DNA of 64,000 nt, taken from assembly GCF_022539505.1 (NCBI RefSeq), contig NC_061510.1:37783047-37847046 (forward strand), in the 5' to 3' direction. The notes beneath the pieces were generated by a model that was given only the letters and a program-made list of their open reading frames with translations, was not told the origin of the DNA and did not search any database. Every line of letters starts with the position of its first letter. Positions within the stretch are counted from its first letter, which is position 1. Positions 44,374 to 54,845 of this stretch are shown in pieces. Both the position numbers and the translations under genes were made by a program. The DNA is from Lolium rigidum. Taxonomy: Eukaryota > Streptophyta > Magnoliopsida > Poales > Poaceae.

Positions 44374-45282
44374 TGTTAGATTATTATGCAATTTTCGTGT
44401 GAGTTTAATTATCGAAAGCAACATTACAGATGCACAAGCATACTTAACCACACACATCAGACTAAGCACATGCATCAGATCTGAACATGGAACAAGTAGC
44501 AGTGCAAGGTAGGAGAGGAAAAGCATGTACATCGCGACCGGGAAGGTCGCACCAGCAGCAGCAACACCACCATGGGAATTTTTGATGTCGCCCATGGTGT
44601 AGTCGGAGTCAGTCGATGAAGCAGTCGAACCGGCGAAGAGGAACACCCCAAAAACCTTATCGCTCCTCTCCCGGTGCAGGATCTCAACGGACGGGGTTTC
44701 GGATGCCTGTTCTCCTGGACGGCTGTGCACGCAGTCGCCGGGATGGGGAAGACTAGAGAGTAGCGCAGCAAAAGGAACTTCGTGTGAGAGAGACGGACTA
44801 GAGAGTTCTGAGAGCTTGAGCTCCAAATCTGATCTATCTCTTTGCATAGCATGGGAGGAGAGCCGACCCAACCGCGTTGCCATGCGTAGGAAGCCAGGGA
44901 TACGCGGCGAGCATGCACATGCAGGTCGACACGTACCCAACTCAGTTGGTGCACCAAACCAAAAATTTAGACTTCCTTGAGTGTGTCTCGAACTTGAACT
45001 TGAGTCACGAAACGCGACGTGCGTGCGTGACGAGACGAGACGAGCCAAGGCAGGCGGGCGGAGGAGGAGGAGTGCGCGAGGGCTCCTTCTATTCTCACTC
45101 ACTTCGAAGGACTAGAACATCAGCCATTATATACCACTCCAACTCTCTCCCAACTAGCAATGTGGGAATAAACTTTGTCCCCCAATGCTGTCCCAAGCAG
45201 CCAATGTGATGGGCCTTGAGATTTCAGGAATTGTAGACTACATGGGCTGCCTTATTGGGCTGCAGCCCATCTACATTCAACA
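44374..45282 (-). repeat. 3' LTR of the Copia element, 909 bp
   Basis: Minus strand starts TGTTGAATGTAGATGGG (45282) and ends AATCTAACA (44374). It aligns with 51375-52247 plus 59126-59203. The purine-rich GGTGGGGAAT lies directly upstream. Confidence 0.9.
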
Positions 45283-45710
45283 ATTCCCCACCAGATCTCA
45301 TATGCACATTAGATGACACATTAGTTTCATTCAGTGTTTAATATACCTGCACTTCAGCGGAGACTGTTAAGTTGAACTTCCACCTCGGGTGGAGCTTATA
45401 AGTCATAATCCTCGGTCCTTCATGAGCTTACTAGAGATTCACCCAAATCTCCCACACTGTGACCAGCAGTGTTACTCATATAGGTGTGTTCTTTAAAGAG
45501 CGCCTTGTAGGATAGCGTCTTCGCTCATCAAGAGCCGCTCAGAACACATTAAGACATTGTCAACCTGCCTTACAGTAACTATTATAGAATTGCATCTACA
45601 GTGGAGTGGGAGTATTAAGTTTTCTCTCAACTCAATTGCTCTGGTTTGTTTTCCCAGGTCCTAGTTCACGGAATTTCCGATCACATAGGTCGGGTTACCC
45701 CCTCGGTAAC

Positions 45711-48700
45711 TCAGGTGGGTCTCAAACCCATCTCCCTCGATACAAGGTCTATCATGTTTCTTGATAGTCCTTTTGTGAAAGGATCTGCCAGATTTTTAGC
45801 ACTTTGGACATAATCCAATGCTATCACTCCGGAGTTCTTTAGATTTCTGACAGACTCCAGTCTCATCTTGATATGTTTGGAACTTTTCATATTATCTTTA
45901 GAACTTTTCACTTTAATAATCACAGTTTGATTATCACAGTTCATGAGGATGGCCGGTATTGGTTTTTCAACCATAGGCAACTGCATCAAGAGCTCACGAA
46001 GCCATTCCGCTTCGATAGTAGCTGTATCTAATGCTGTGAGTTCTGCTTCCATAGTTGACCTCGTTAAGATGATCTGCTTGCAAGACTTCCAGGAAACAGC
46101 GCCACCACCAAGAGTGAAAACATATCCACTTGTGGCCTTCATCTTAGCATCTGAAATCCAATTGGAATCATTATACCCTTCAAGTCCTCTTGGATACCCG
46201 GTATAATGAATTCCATAACTCATGGTTCCCGTTAGATAGCGCATCACTCTCTCAAGAGCATGGCAATGATCATCTTGTTGGGGACATACCCAAGAGGCAA
46301 TAATAAAAGTACGTGTTTATTGTTATATCTTAGTGTTCATGATAAAAGTTTACATCCCATGCTATAACTGTATTAACCGGAAATATTAATACTTTTGTGT
46401 TTTGTAAACATAAATGAGTCCCTAGTAAGCCTCTTGTTAAACTAGCTTGTTGATTAATAGATGATCATGGTTTCCTGATCATGAACATTGGATGTTATTA
46501 ATAACAAGATCATATCATTAGGTGAATGATGTGATGTACATACACCCATAGTAAACGTAGCATATGATCAAGTCATTTAGTTCTTTATGCTTCAAGCTTT
46601 AAGTTGCATAGTAACTTAATCCTTCGACCATGAGATCATGTTAATCACCTACACCAGATGGATGCTTTGATGACACCAAACACTACTACGTAAATGGGTT
46701 TTTATAAAGGTGGCATTAAGTGTTCGGAAAGTATAGGGTTGAGGCACTTGTATCAATAGTGGGATTTGTCCATCCTAATGACAGATAGATATACTCTGGG
46801 CCCTCTCGGTGGAATGACATCCAATTAGCTTGCAAGCATGTGACTGGTTCACAAGGGATATCATATCACGGTACGAGTAAAGAGTACTTATCGGTAACGA
46901 GGTTGAACTAGGTATGGAGATACCGATGATCAAACTTCGGATAAGTAAAATATCGCGAGACAAAGGGAATTGTTATTTTATGTGAATGGTTCTTTCGATC
47001 ATGAAGTCATCATTTAATATGTGGGAGCTATTATGGATCTCCAGGTCCCGCTATTAGTTATTGATCGGAGAGGAGTCTCGATCATGTCCGCATTGTTCTT
47101 GAACTGTAGGTTGACACACTTAAGGTTTGATGTCATTTTAAGTAGATATGGAATATGAAATGGAGTTCGAATGTTGTTCGGAGTCTCGGATGAGATCTAG
47201 GACATCGCGAGGAGTTCTGGAATGGTCTGGAGAATAAGATTCATATATAGGAAGTCACTTTCCAAGTTTGGAAATGATCTGGTGCATTTATGGAAGGCGC
47301 TAGAATGTTCTAGAACCTCCGGAAGAAATCACCATGGAAGGTGGAGTCCCGGATGGACTCCACCAACCCTAACCAGCCGACCAAAGGGGAAGGTGGAGTC
47401 CATGGTGGAGTCCACCACCATGGCCGGCCATAGGGGAAGGAAAGGGAGGAGTCCCACTTCCCCTAGGTTTCACCAATATGGAAGTTTTTGAGTTGGACTC
47501 TTATTCGGATTTTGGGAAAACCCTAGGGGGGTCCACCTATATAATGAGGGGGAGAGGGAGGGGGTTGGCTACCTCTTGAGCCGCACCACCAAAGGGCACC
47601 CAAGGCCGGCGCCCAAGTGCCCCCACTCCCAAACCCTAGCTTCTCCCCTCCTCCATCTTCTCCCGTGGTGCTTACGGCGAAGCGCTGCCGGAGATCTCCA
47701 CCACCACCGTCACCACACCGTCGTGCTGGCGGGATTCCGAGGAGGATCTACTACATCCGCTGCCTGCTGGAACAGGGAGAAGGACATCGTCATCAACACC
47801 GTACGTGTGACCGAGTGCGGAGGTGCTGCCCGATTGTGGCACCGTCAAGATCTTCTACGCGCTTTTGAAAGCGGCAAGTGATCGACTACATCCACCACGA
47901 GATTTATCTCGTTAACGCTTAGCGATCTTCGAGGGTATGTTGATCTTCACCTCGTTGCTACCATCTACTAGATTAGATCTTGGCTTGTTATTCGATCTTG
48001 CGGTAGGAATTTTTTTGTTTTCTATGCTACGAATCCCTACACATCTCCCGGGTTGGCCACAAACCGGCTAAGCTTGCATACAGCACAATCAGCCCTCGTA
48101 GCGCAAACTAAATACATGAGTGAACCAATGATTTGAGAGTATCTCAATTGATCTTTAGTTACATTTTCATTCTTTCAAAGCAAGACACTAGGATCATAAG
48201 GTGTGAGAGAAGATCTGGAATCAGCATAGCCAAATCTGCACAACACCTTCTCAACATAATGAGATTGCACAAGTATAATCCCATTATTCCCATCTCTTAA
48301 TAACTTGTTGTTCAATATAACATCAGATTCTCCAAGATCTTTCATCTCGAAACACTGAGATAAGAAGGATTTTACCTCCTCGATCACTTTGAGACTTGTC
48401 CCAAAAATTAGTATGTCATCCACATACAAGCATAGGACAACTCCCTCACCCCCACCATGGCGGTAGTACACACATTTGTCGGCTTCATTAACAACAAAGC
48501 CCACGGATGTCAGAGTCTTTCAAACTTCTCATGCCATTGTTTGGGTGCTTGTTGGGACCATACAAAGGTTTCTTTAATTTACACACCTTTCTTTCTTGAC
48601 CTTCTAGTACGAAACCATCAGGCTGATCCATGTAAATTTCCTCATCCAACTCACCATTTAGGAAAGCCGTCTTAACGTCCATTTTATGAACGAGAAGACC

Positions 48701-48990
48701 GTGTGAGGCAGCTAATGACAATAGTACTCGAATGGTGGTCAATCTCTCCACAGGTGAGTAGGTATCGAAGAAATCTTCGCCTTCCTTTTGGGTATAGCCT
48801 TTGGCTACAAGCCGAGCTTTGTACTTCTCAATAGTACCATCATCTCGAAGCTTGTTCTTAAATACCCATTTACATCCTACAGGTTTTCACCCATAAGGAC
48901 GCTCAGTTAACTCCCACGTTCCATTAGCCAAGATGGAGTCCATCTCGCTTTGAACCACTTCCTTCCAGTAGTCTGCATCAGGGGATGCAA
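45711..48990 (-). pseudogene. Copia reverse transcriptase and RNase H, split by solo LTR
   Basis: Minus strand: '[20 protein letters not shown]' and '[12 protein letters not shown]' of the reverse transcriptase (about 48700-48600), a frameshift near 48540, then '[14 protein letters not shown]' and 'LCLYVDDILIFGTS' with the YVDD box (48430). Reading 'LSRFVANPGD' it meets the solo LTR at 48041 and resumes at 46270 with 'DDHCHALERVMRYLTGTMSY'. RNase H follows: 'YNDSNWISDAKMKATSGYVF', 'STMEAELTALDTATIEAEWL' and 'SSKHIKMRLESVRNLKNSG', ending at 45711. The D-E-D-H core is recognisable. Functionally dead. Confidence 0.85.
46276..48041 (+). repeat. Solo LTR of Angela/BARE-1/WIS type, 1766 bp
   Basis: TG...CA termini (TGTTGGGGACATACCC to GAATCCCTACA) with target duplication CATCT (46271-46275, 48042-48046). 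Blocks such as 'cctagtaagcctcttgtta', 'gattaatagatgatcatggt' and the end 'ttttgttttctatgctacga' are those of Angela/BARE-1 LTRs. Plus orientation is shown by the TATA box TATATAA at 47538-47544. No internal sequence remains, so it arose by recombination between the two LTRs of a complete insertion. Confidence 0.9.
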
Positions 48991-49240
48991 GAGCTTCTGA
49001 AATGGTAGTGGGAGTATCATCCACAAGATACACAATGAAATCATTACCAAAAGACTTTGCAATCCTTTGTCTCTTGCTCCTTGTGGGAGCTTAATTGTCA
49101 TCTTCATCAGAATCTGAACTCTCATCATCAGATTCCTCATCAGACTCCATAGGAGTTTCATGTATTGGATCAGATTCCCAACTAGACATGCCATGCATAT
49201 CTCTCATAGGAAATATATCCTCAAAGAATGTAGCATCTCT

Positions 49241-50090
49241 TCATTCAAAGATGGTGCCAACATTCATGTCGTCCACTCTAGATCTCACCACAAGAAATCT
49301 ATAAGCAATGCTATGGGAAGCATAGCCAAGAAAGACACAGTCCACGGTTTTCGGTCCAAGCTTTCGCTTCTTGGTGATTGGCAAATTCACTTTAGCCAAA
49401 CAGCCACAAGCTCGTAGGTAGGAGAGTGATGGCCTTTTCTTTTCCCATTCCTCATAAGGGGTAATCTTTTTATACTTGGTTAGAACACGGTTAAGGACAT
49501 GACATGAAGTCAATATAGCCTCCCCCACCATTCCTTAGGTAAACCCGAAGCATCTAACATGGAGTTAAACAGATCTGTTAGAGTACGGTTTTTCCTTTCC
49601 GCAATCCAATTGGATTGTGGGGAATTAGGAGGCGTCCTCTCATGGATTATACCATGTTCCGCACAGAATAAATTGAACTCATTAGAAAAGTACTCTCCAC
49701 CACGATCGGACCAAACCCTTTTTATCTTTCTTTCAAGTTGGTTCTCAACTTCAGCCTTATAGATTTTAAAGAAATCAAGAGCCTCATCTTTAGTATTCAG
49801 GAGATACACATAACAGTACCTAGTGGAATCATCAATCAAAGTCATGAAATATTTCTTTCCACCTCTTGTCAACTCACCATTCATTTCACATAGATATGAA
49901 TGTATGAGCTCTAGCGGTGCCAACTTTCTTTCCTTCGCAGGCTTGTGAGGCTTGCGGGGCTGCTTTTCTTGCACACAAGCACGACACTTAAAGCCTTTGA
50001 CAAAGGTGAATTTCGGAATTAAACTTATATCAGAAAGCCGCGAAATACAACCGAAATTAACATGACAATACAACTAGTGCTTACATGGTT
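49241..50090 (-). pseudogene. Copia integrase
   Basis: Minus strand shows the tail of the GAG-pre-integrase zinc region ('GFKCRACVQEKQPRKPHKPA') and the integrase core: 'LELIHSYLCEMNGELTRGGK', 'FMTLIDDSTRYCYVYLLNTK', 'VWSDRGGEYFSNEF' and 'NSPQSNWIAERKNRTLTDLF'. The usual first catalytic Asp in 'IHSDL' is Tyr here. The reading continues, after a frame change near 49520, with 'SCHVLNRVLTKYKKITPYEE' and 'GCLAKVNLPITKKRKLGPKT'. Confidence 0.85.
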
Positions 50091-51374
50091 CACAACATTA
50101 TCACAGAAGTCTTCTAGAGAGAAGAGAAACATTTCCTCGCATTCATAGCCCTTTCCAACAAAAGTTCCATACTTAGACAATACAACTTTATTGGACTCAA
50201 ACACCAACTTAAACCCATCTTTCATAAGACGGAAGCCACTAACGAGATTCTTCTTGATAGAAGGGACATGCATCACGTTCTTAAGTGGCACGATCTTTAC
50301 CGAAGTAAACTTTAGATCTACCGTGCCAACACCACGAACAGTAGCATGTAACCCATTCCCCATCATTGCTGAGTAACCTTGGGCCTGATAAGAGGTAAAC
50401 ATGGAGATGTCAACACACACATGAACATTAGCACCTGTATCAACCCACCATTCTGTGGGCTGAAACACCGAAAGAACAATAGGTAATATATTACCATACC
50501 CTATAGTTCCTTCACATGTGTTGCCAATGACCATGTTGACAGAATTTGAGTTCTGTCTAGCCTGACCTTTCTTTCCTTTGCGTTGTGGACAGCGATTAGC
50601 CCAATGGCCTGTCTTGGCACACACCCAGCAAGGATCTTTCTTCTCTGTTTTCCCCTTCTTCTTGAAGTTGGTAGTCTGGGAGACTCCCTTGTTCTTTCCC
50701 TTGGACTTGTGGGCATTTTTCTGTACCATATTGGCAGCAGAACGTTCCTCGGTTCTTCCATTGTGTTTGTCTTTTGCCCTCGCCTTCTTCTCAACATCCA
50801 GAGAGCCCATGATATTCTCAACAGAGAACTCATGCCTCTGATGTTTCAGAGAAGTGGCAAAGTTCCTCCATGAAGGGGGAAGCTTAGCGATAATGCATCC
50901 CGCGAAAAACTTGTCCGGTAGCACACACTTGAGGAGCTCAAGTTCCTTTGCCATGATCTGTATCTCATGAGCCTGTTCTACTACAGATCGGTTCTCAACC
51001 ATTATGTAGTCATTGAACTGCTCCATAGCATACAGTTCACCTCCGGCATCGGCAGCACCAAACTTAGCGTCCAGTGCATCCCACAGTTCCTTCCCATTTC
51101 GGATGTGCAGATAAGCATCAACCAACTTGTCTCCAACCACACTTAGGACGGCACCCACAAAGATTACAGTGGCATCCCCGAAAGCTTTATCCTCTTCAGG
51201 AGTAAGCAGACCTTTGGGAGTACCTTCCGCAACTCGGTGCACACCCATAGAGGTGAGCCACAAGAGGGTCTTATTCTGCCATCTCTTGAAGTGAGAACCC
51301 GTAAACAGGCTCGATTTGAGCGCAGCAGCAAAACCAGACGGTGAAAATTGCCTAAGAAAATAAGGTTTTTGGAT
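50091..51374 (-). pseudogene. Copia gag and protease
   Basis: Minus strand: '[20 protein letters not shown]' and '[11 protein letters not shown]' (Gag N-terminal, DUF4219/UBN2 style), '[20 protein letters not shown]', zinc knuckle '[20 protein letters not shown]', then protease '[20 protein letters not shown]' with the Asp-Thr-Gly triad intact. The open frame runs straight in from the LTR without a start codon near the expected place. Confidence 0.85.
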
Positions 51375-52247
51375 TGTTAGATTATTAGGCAATTTCCGTG
51401 TGAGTTTAATTACCGAAAGAAACATTACAGATGCACAAGCATACTTAACCACACACATCATACTAAAGTACATGCATCAGATCTGAACATGGAACAAGTA
51501 GCAGTGCAAGGTAGGAGAGGAAAAGCACATACATTGCGACCGGGAAGGTCACACCAGCAGCAGCAGCACCACCATGGGAATTGTTGATGTCACCCATGGT
51601 GTAGTCGGAGTCAGTCGATGAAGCAGTCGAACCGGAGAAGAGGAGCACGAACAGCAGCGAGAAGTCGCGCCGAGACGCTCCCCAAAAACCTTATCGCCCG
51701 TCTCCCGGTGCAGGATCTCAATGGATGGGGTTTCGGAGGCCTGCTCTCCCGGACGGCTGTGCACGCAGTCGCCGGGATGGGGAAGACTAGAGAGTGGCGC
51801 AGCAAAAGGAACTTCGTAAGAGAGATGGACTAGAGAGTTCTGAGAGCTTGAGCTCTAGATCCGATCTGTCTCCTTGTATAGCATGGGAGGAGAGCCGACC
51901 CGACCGCGTTGCCACACGTAGGAAGCCAGGGACACGCGGTGAGCATGCACATGCAGGTCGACACGTACCCAACTCAGTTGGTGCACCAAGCAAAAATTTA
52001 GGCTTCCTTGAGTGTGTCTCGAACTCGAACTCGAGTCACGAAACGTGACGTGAGTGCGTGATGACACGAGACGAGACGAGACGAGCTGAGGCGGGGCGGG
52101 CGGAGGAGGAGGAGTGCGCGAGGGCTCCTTCTATTCTCATTCACTTGGAAGGACTAGAACAACATCCCTTATATACCACTTCAACTCTCTCCCAAGTAGC
52201 AATATGGGACTAAATTTTGTCCCCCAAGGCTGTCCCAAGCAGCCAAC
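51375..52247 (-). repeat. 5' LTR of the Copia element, main part (rest at 59126-59203)
   Basis: Aligns with 44374-45200. Interrupted after 'caagcagccaac' by the Gypsy element; the sequence resumes at 59126 with 'cgtgatgggccttgagattt', matching 'atgtgatgggccttgag' at 45204. It has about 40 bases near 51645-51680 ('cagcagcgagaagtcgcgcc') that are absent from the 3' LTR. Confidence 0.9.
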
Positions 52248-53940
52248 TGATACGTCTCCGACGTATCGATAATTTCTTATGTTCTATGCCATATTATTGA
52301 TGATACCTACATGTTTTATGCACACTTTATGTCATATTCGTGCATTTTCTGGAACTAACCTATTAACAAGATGCCGAAGTGCCGGTTCCTCGTTTCTAGC
52401 TGTTTTTGGTTTCAGAAATCCTAGTAACGAAATATTCTCGGAATTGGACGAAATCAAGACCCAGGGGCCTATTTTGCCATGAACCTTCCAGAAGACCGAA
52501 GAGCATACGAAGTGGGGCTACGAGGTGGCGTCACCACAAGGCGGCGCGGCCAAGGAGGGGCCCGCGCCGCCCTGTGGTGTGGGCCCCTCGTCAGCCCTCC
52601 GACTCCGCCCTTCCGCCTACTTAAAGCCTCCGTCGCAAAACCCCTGATGCGAAGAACCACGATACGAAAAACCTTCCAGAGCCGCCGCCATCGCGAAGCC
52701 AAGATCTGGGGGATAGGAGTCTCTGTTCCGGCACGCCGCCGGGACGGGGAAGTGCCCCCGGAAGGCTCCTCCATCGACACCACCGCCATCTCCATCAACG
52801 CTGCTGCTCCCATGAGGAGGGAGTAGTTCTCCATCGAGGCTCGGGGCTGTACCGGTAGCTATGTGGTTCATCTCTCTCCTATGTACTTCAATACAATAAT
52901 CTCATGAGCTGCCTTACATGATTGAGATTCATATGATGATGCTTGTAATCTAGATGTCATTATGCTAGTCAAGTGAGTTTTACTCATGTGATCTCCAGGA
53001 GACTCCTTGTCCCACGTGTGTAAAGGTGACAGTGTGTGCACCGTGTGGGTCTCTTAGGCTATATTTCACAGAATACTTATTCACTGAATGGCGTAGTGAA
53101 GTGCTTATTTATATCTCTTTATGATTGCAATGTATTTTGTATCACAACTTATCTATGTGCTACTCTAGCAATGTTATTAAAGTAGTTTTATTCCTCCTGC
53201 ACGGTGTAATGGTGACAGTGTGTGCATCCGTGTTAGTACTTGGCGTATGCTATGATTATGATCTCTTGTAGATTATGAAGTTAACTATTGCTATGATAGT
53301 ATTGATGTGTATTATTCCTCCTACATAGCATGAAGGTGACAGTGTGCATACTTTGTTAGTACTTGGTTTAGTCGAATTGATCTTTCATGCACTCTAAGGT
53401 TATTTAAATATGAACATTGAATTGTGGAGCTTGTTAACTCCGGCATTGAGGGTTCGTGTAATCCTACGCAATGTGTTCATCATCCAACAAGAGTGTAGAG
53501 TATGCATTTACCTATTCGTTATGTGATCAATGTTGAGAGTGTCCACTAGTGAAAGTCTAATCCCTAGGCCTTGTTCCTAAATATCGCTATCGCTGCTTGT
53601 TTACTCGTTTCTTGCGTTACTACTCTGCTGCGTTACTACTGCTTGTTTACTTGTCCTGGGCAAAGCACTTTTCCGGTGCCGTTGCTACTACTTATTCATA
53701 CCACCTGTATTTCACTATCTCTTCGTCGAACTAGTACACCTATTAGGTGTGTTGGGGACACAAGAGACTTCTTGCTTTGTGGTTGCGGGGTTGCATGAGA
53801 GGGATATCTTTGACCTCTTCCTCCTCGAGTTCGATAAACCTTGGGTGATCCACTTAAGGGAAACTTGCTGCTGTTCTACAAACCTCTCGCTCTTGGAGGC
53901 CCAACACCGTCTACAAGAATAGAAGCTCCCGTAGACATCA
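52248..53940 (+). repeat. 5' LTR of the complete Gypsy element
   Basis: Nearly the same as 57431-59120, with scattered substitutions (for example 'ccggttcctcg' versus 'ccgattctttg') and a few indels, consistent with a fairly recent insertion. Short ORFs inside occur in both copies but show no motif. Confidence 0.92.
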
Positions 53941-53950
53941 AGCACTTTTC

Positions 53951-53969
53951 TGGCGCCGTTGCCGGGGAG
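53951..53969 (+). other. Primer-binding site, tRNA-Asp type
   Basis: TGGCGCCGTTGCCGGGGAG, complementary to the 3' end of plant tRNA-Asp, 10 bases after the LTR. Confidence 0.88.
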
Positions 53970-54104
53970 GAAAGGTAAAAAGGCACTCATACTCCGGTCC
54001 CAGGTAAAGTACTTTCTCGTTGCCGTCGTGTGTGTGCTCGAAGCTATTTCCTTTAGATCCTGCAATTGCATCTTTTTGTTTCTTGTTTACACTAGTTTGG
54101 CATA

Positions 54105-54845
54105 ATGGACAACAATGAGCTTCTTATTCTATTTCCTGATTTAAGACATGGATGGTTTGATGCGAAAATTAAAAAACCTATGAAATCTTATTTGCATGCT
54201 GGTAGTAATATTAGTATGAACGCTTTGAACACCATTGTTGACAATAATATAGAAAGTTCTAAGCTTGGGGAAGCTGGTTTTCATGATCTTTTTAGTCCCC
54301 CAAGCATTGAGGAGAAAATTTACTTTGATGATACTTTGCCTCCTATTTATGATGATTATAATGATAGTGGTATTTTGGTGCCACCTACTATGGAGGATAA
54401 AGCTTGTTATGATTATACTATGCCTCCTATATTTGATGATGAGAATAATAATGATAGCTACTTTGTTGAATTTGCTCCCACTACAACTAATAAAATTGAT
54501 TATGCCTATGTGGAGAGTAATAATTTTATGCATGAGACTCATGATAAGAAAGCTTTATGTGATGGTTATATTGTTGAGTTTGCTCATGATGCTACTGAAA
54601 GTTATTATGAGAGAGGAAAATATGGTTGTAGAAATTTTCATGTTACTAAAATGCATCTCTATGTGCTGAAATTTTTAAAGCTACACTTGTTTTATCTTCC
54701 TATGCTTGTTACTTTGCTCTTGATGAACTTGTTTATTTACAAGATTCCTATGCATAGGAAGCATGTTAGACTTAAATGTGTTTTGAATTTGCCTCTTGAT
54801 GCTCTCTTTTGCTTCAAATACTATTTCTTGCGAGTGCATCATTAA
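54105..54845 (+). CDS. Unknown 246-residue ORF of the non-autonomous Gypsy element
   Basis: Starts 'MDNNELLILFPDLRHGWFDA', about 135 bp after the primer-binding site, where gag would normally start. Residues 1-60 are mixed and include 'MKSYLHAGSNISMNALNTIV'. Residues 65-150 are acidic and Asp/Asn/Pro/Tyr-rich with repeated 'LPPIYDDYND' / 'MPPIFDDENN' units. Residues 185-240 are hydrophobic with basic residues ('LYVLKFLKLHLFYLPMLVTL'), possibly a membrane segment. No zinc knuckle, protease triad, YVDD box or DDE core. The nested copy at 35126-35740 keeps the frame over 205 residues with only in-frame length changes, so it may be under selection or simply young. Function unknown. Confidence 0.65.
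   Translation: MDNNELLILFPDLRHGWFDAKIKKPMKSYLHAGSNISMNALNTIVDNNIESSKLGEAGFHDLFSPPSIEEKIYFDDTLPPIYDDYNDSGILVPPTMEDKACYDYTMPPIFDDENNNDSYFVEFAPTTTNKIDYAYVESNNFMHETHDKKALCDGYIVEFAHDATESYYERGKYGCRNFHVTKMHLYVLKFLKLHLFYLPMLVTLLLMNLFIYKIPMHRKHVRLKCVLNLPLDALFCFKYYFLRVHH

Noticed and set aside
46775..47881. ORFs within 46276-48041
   Set aside because: Inside the solo LTR; no known LTR of this type encodes protein in this part.
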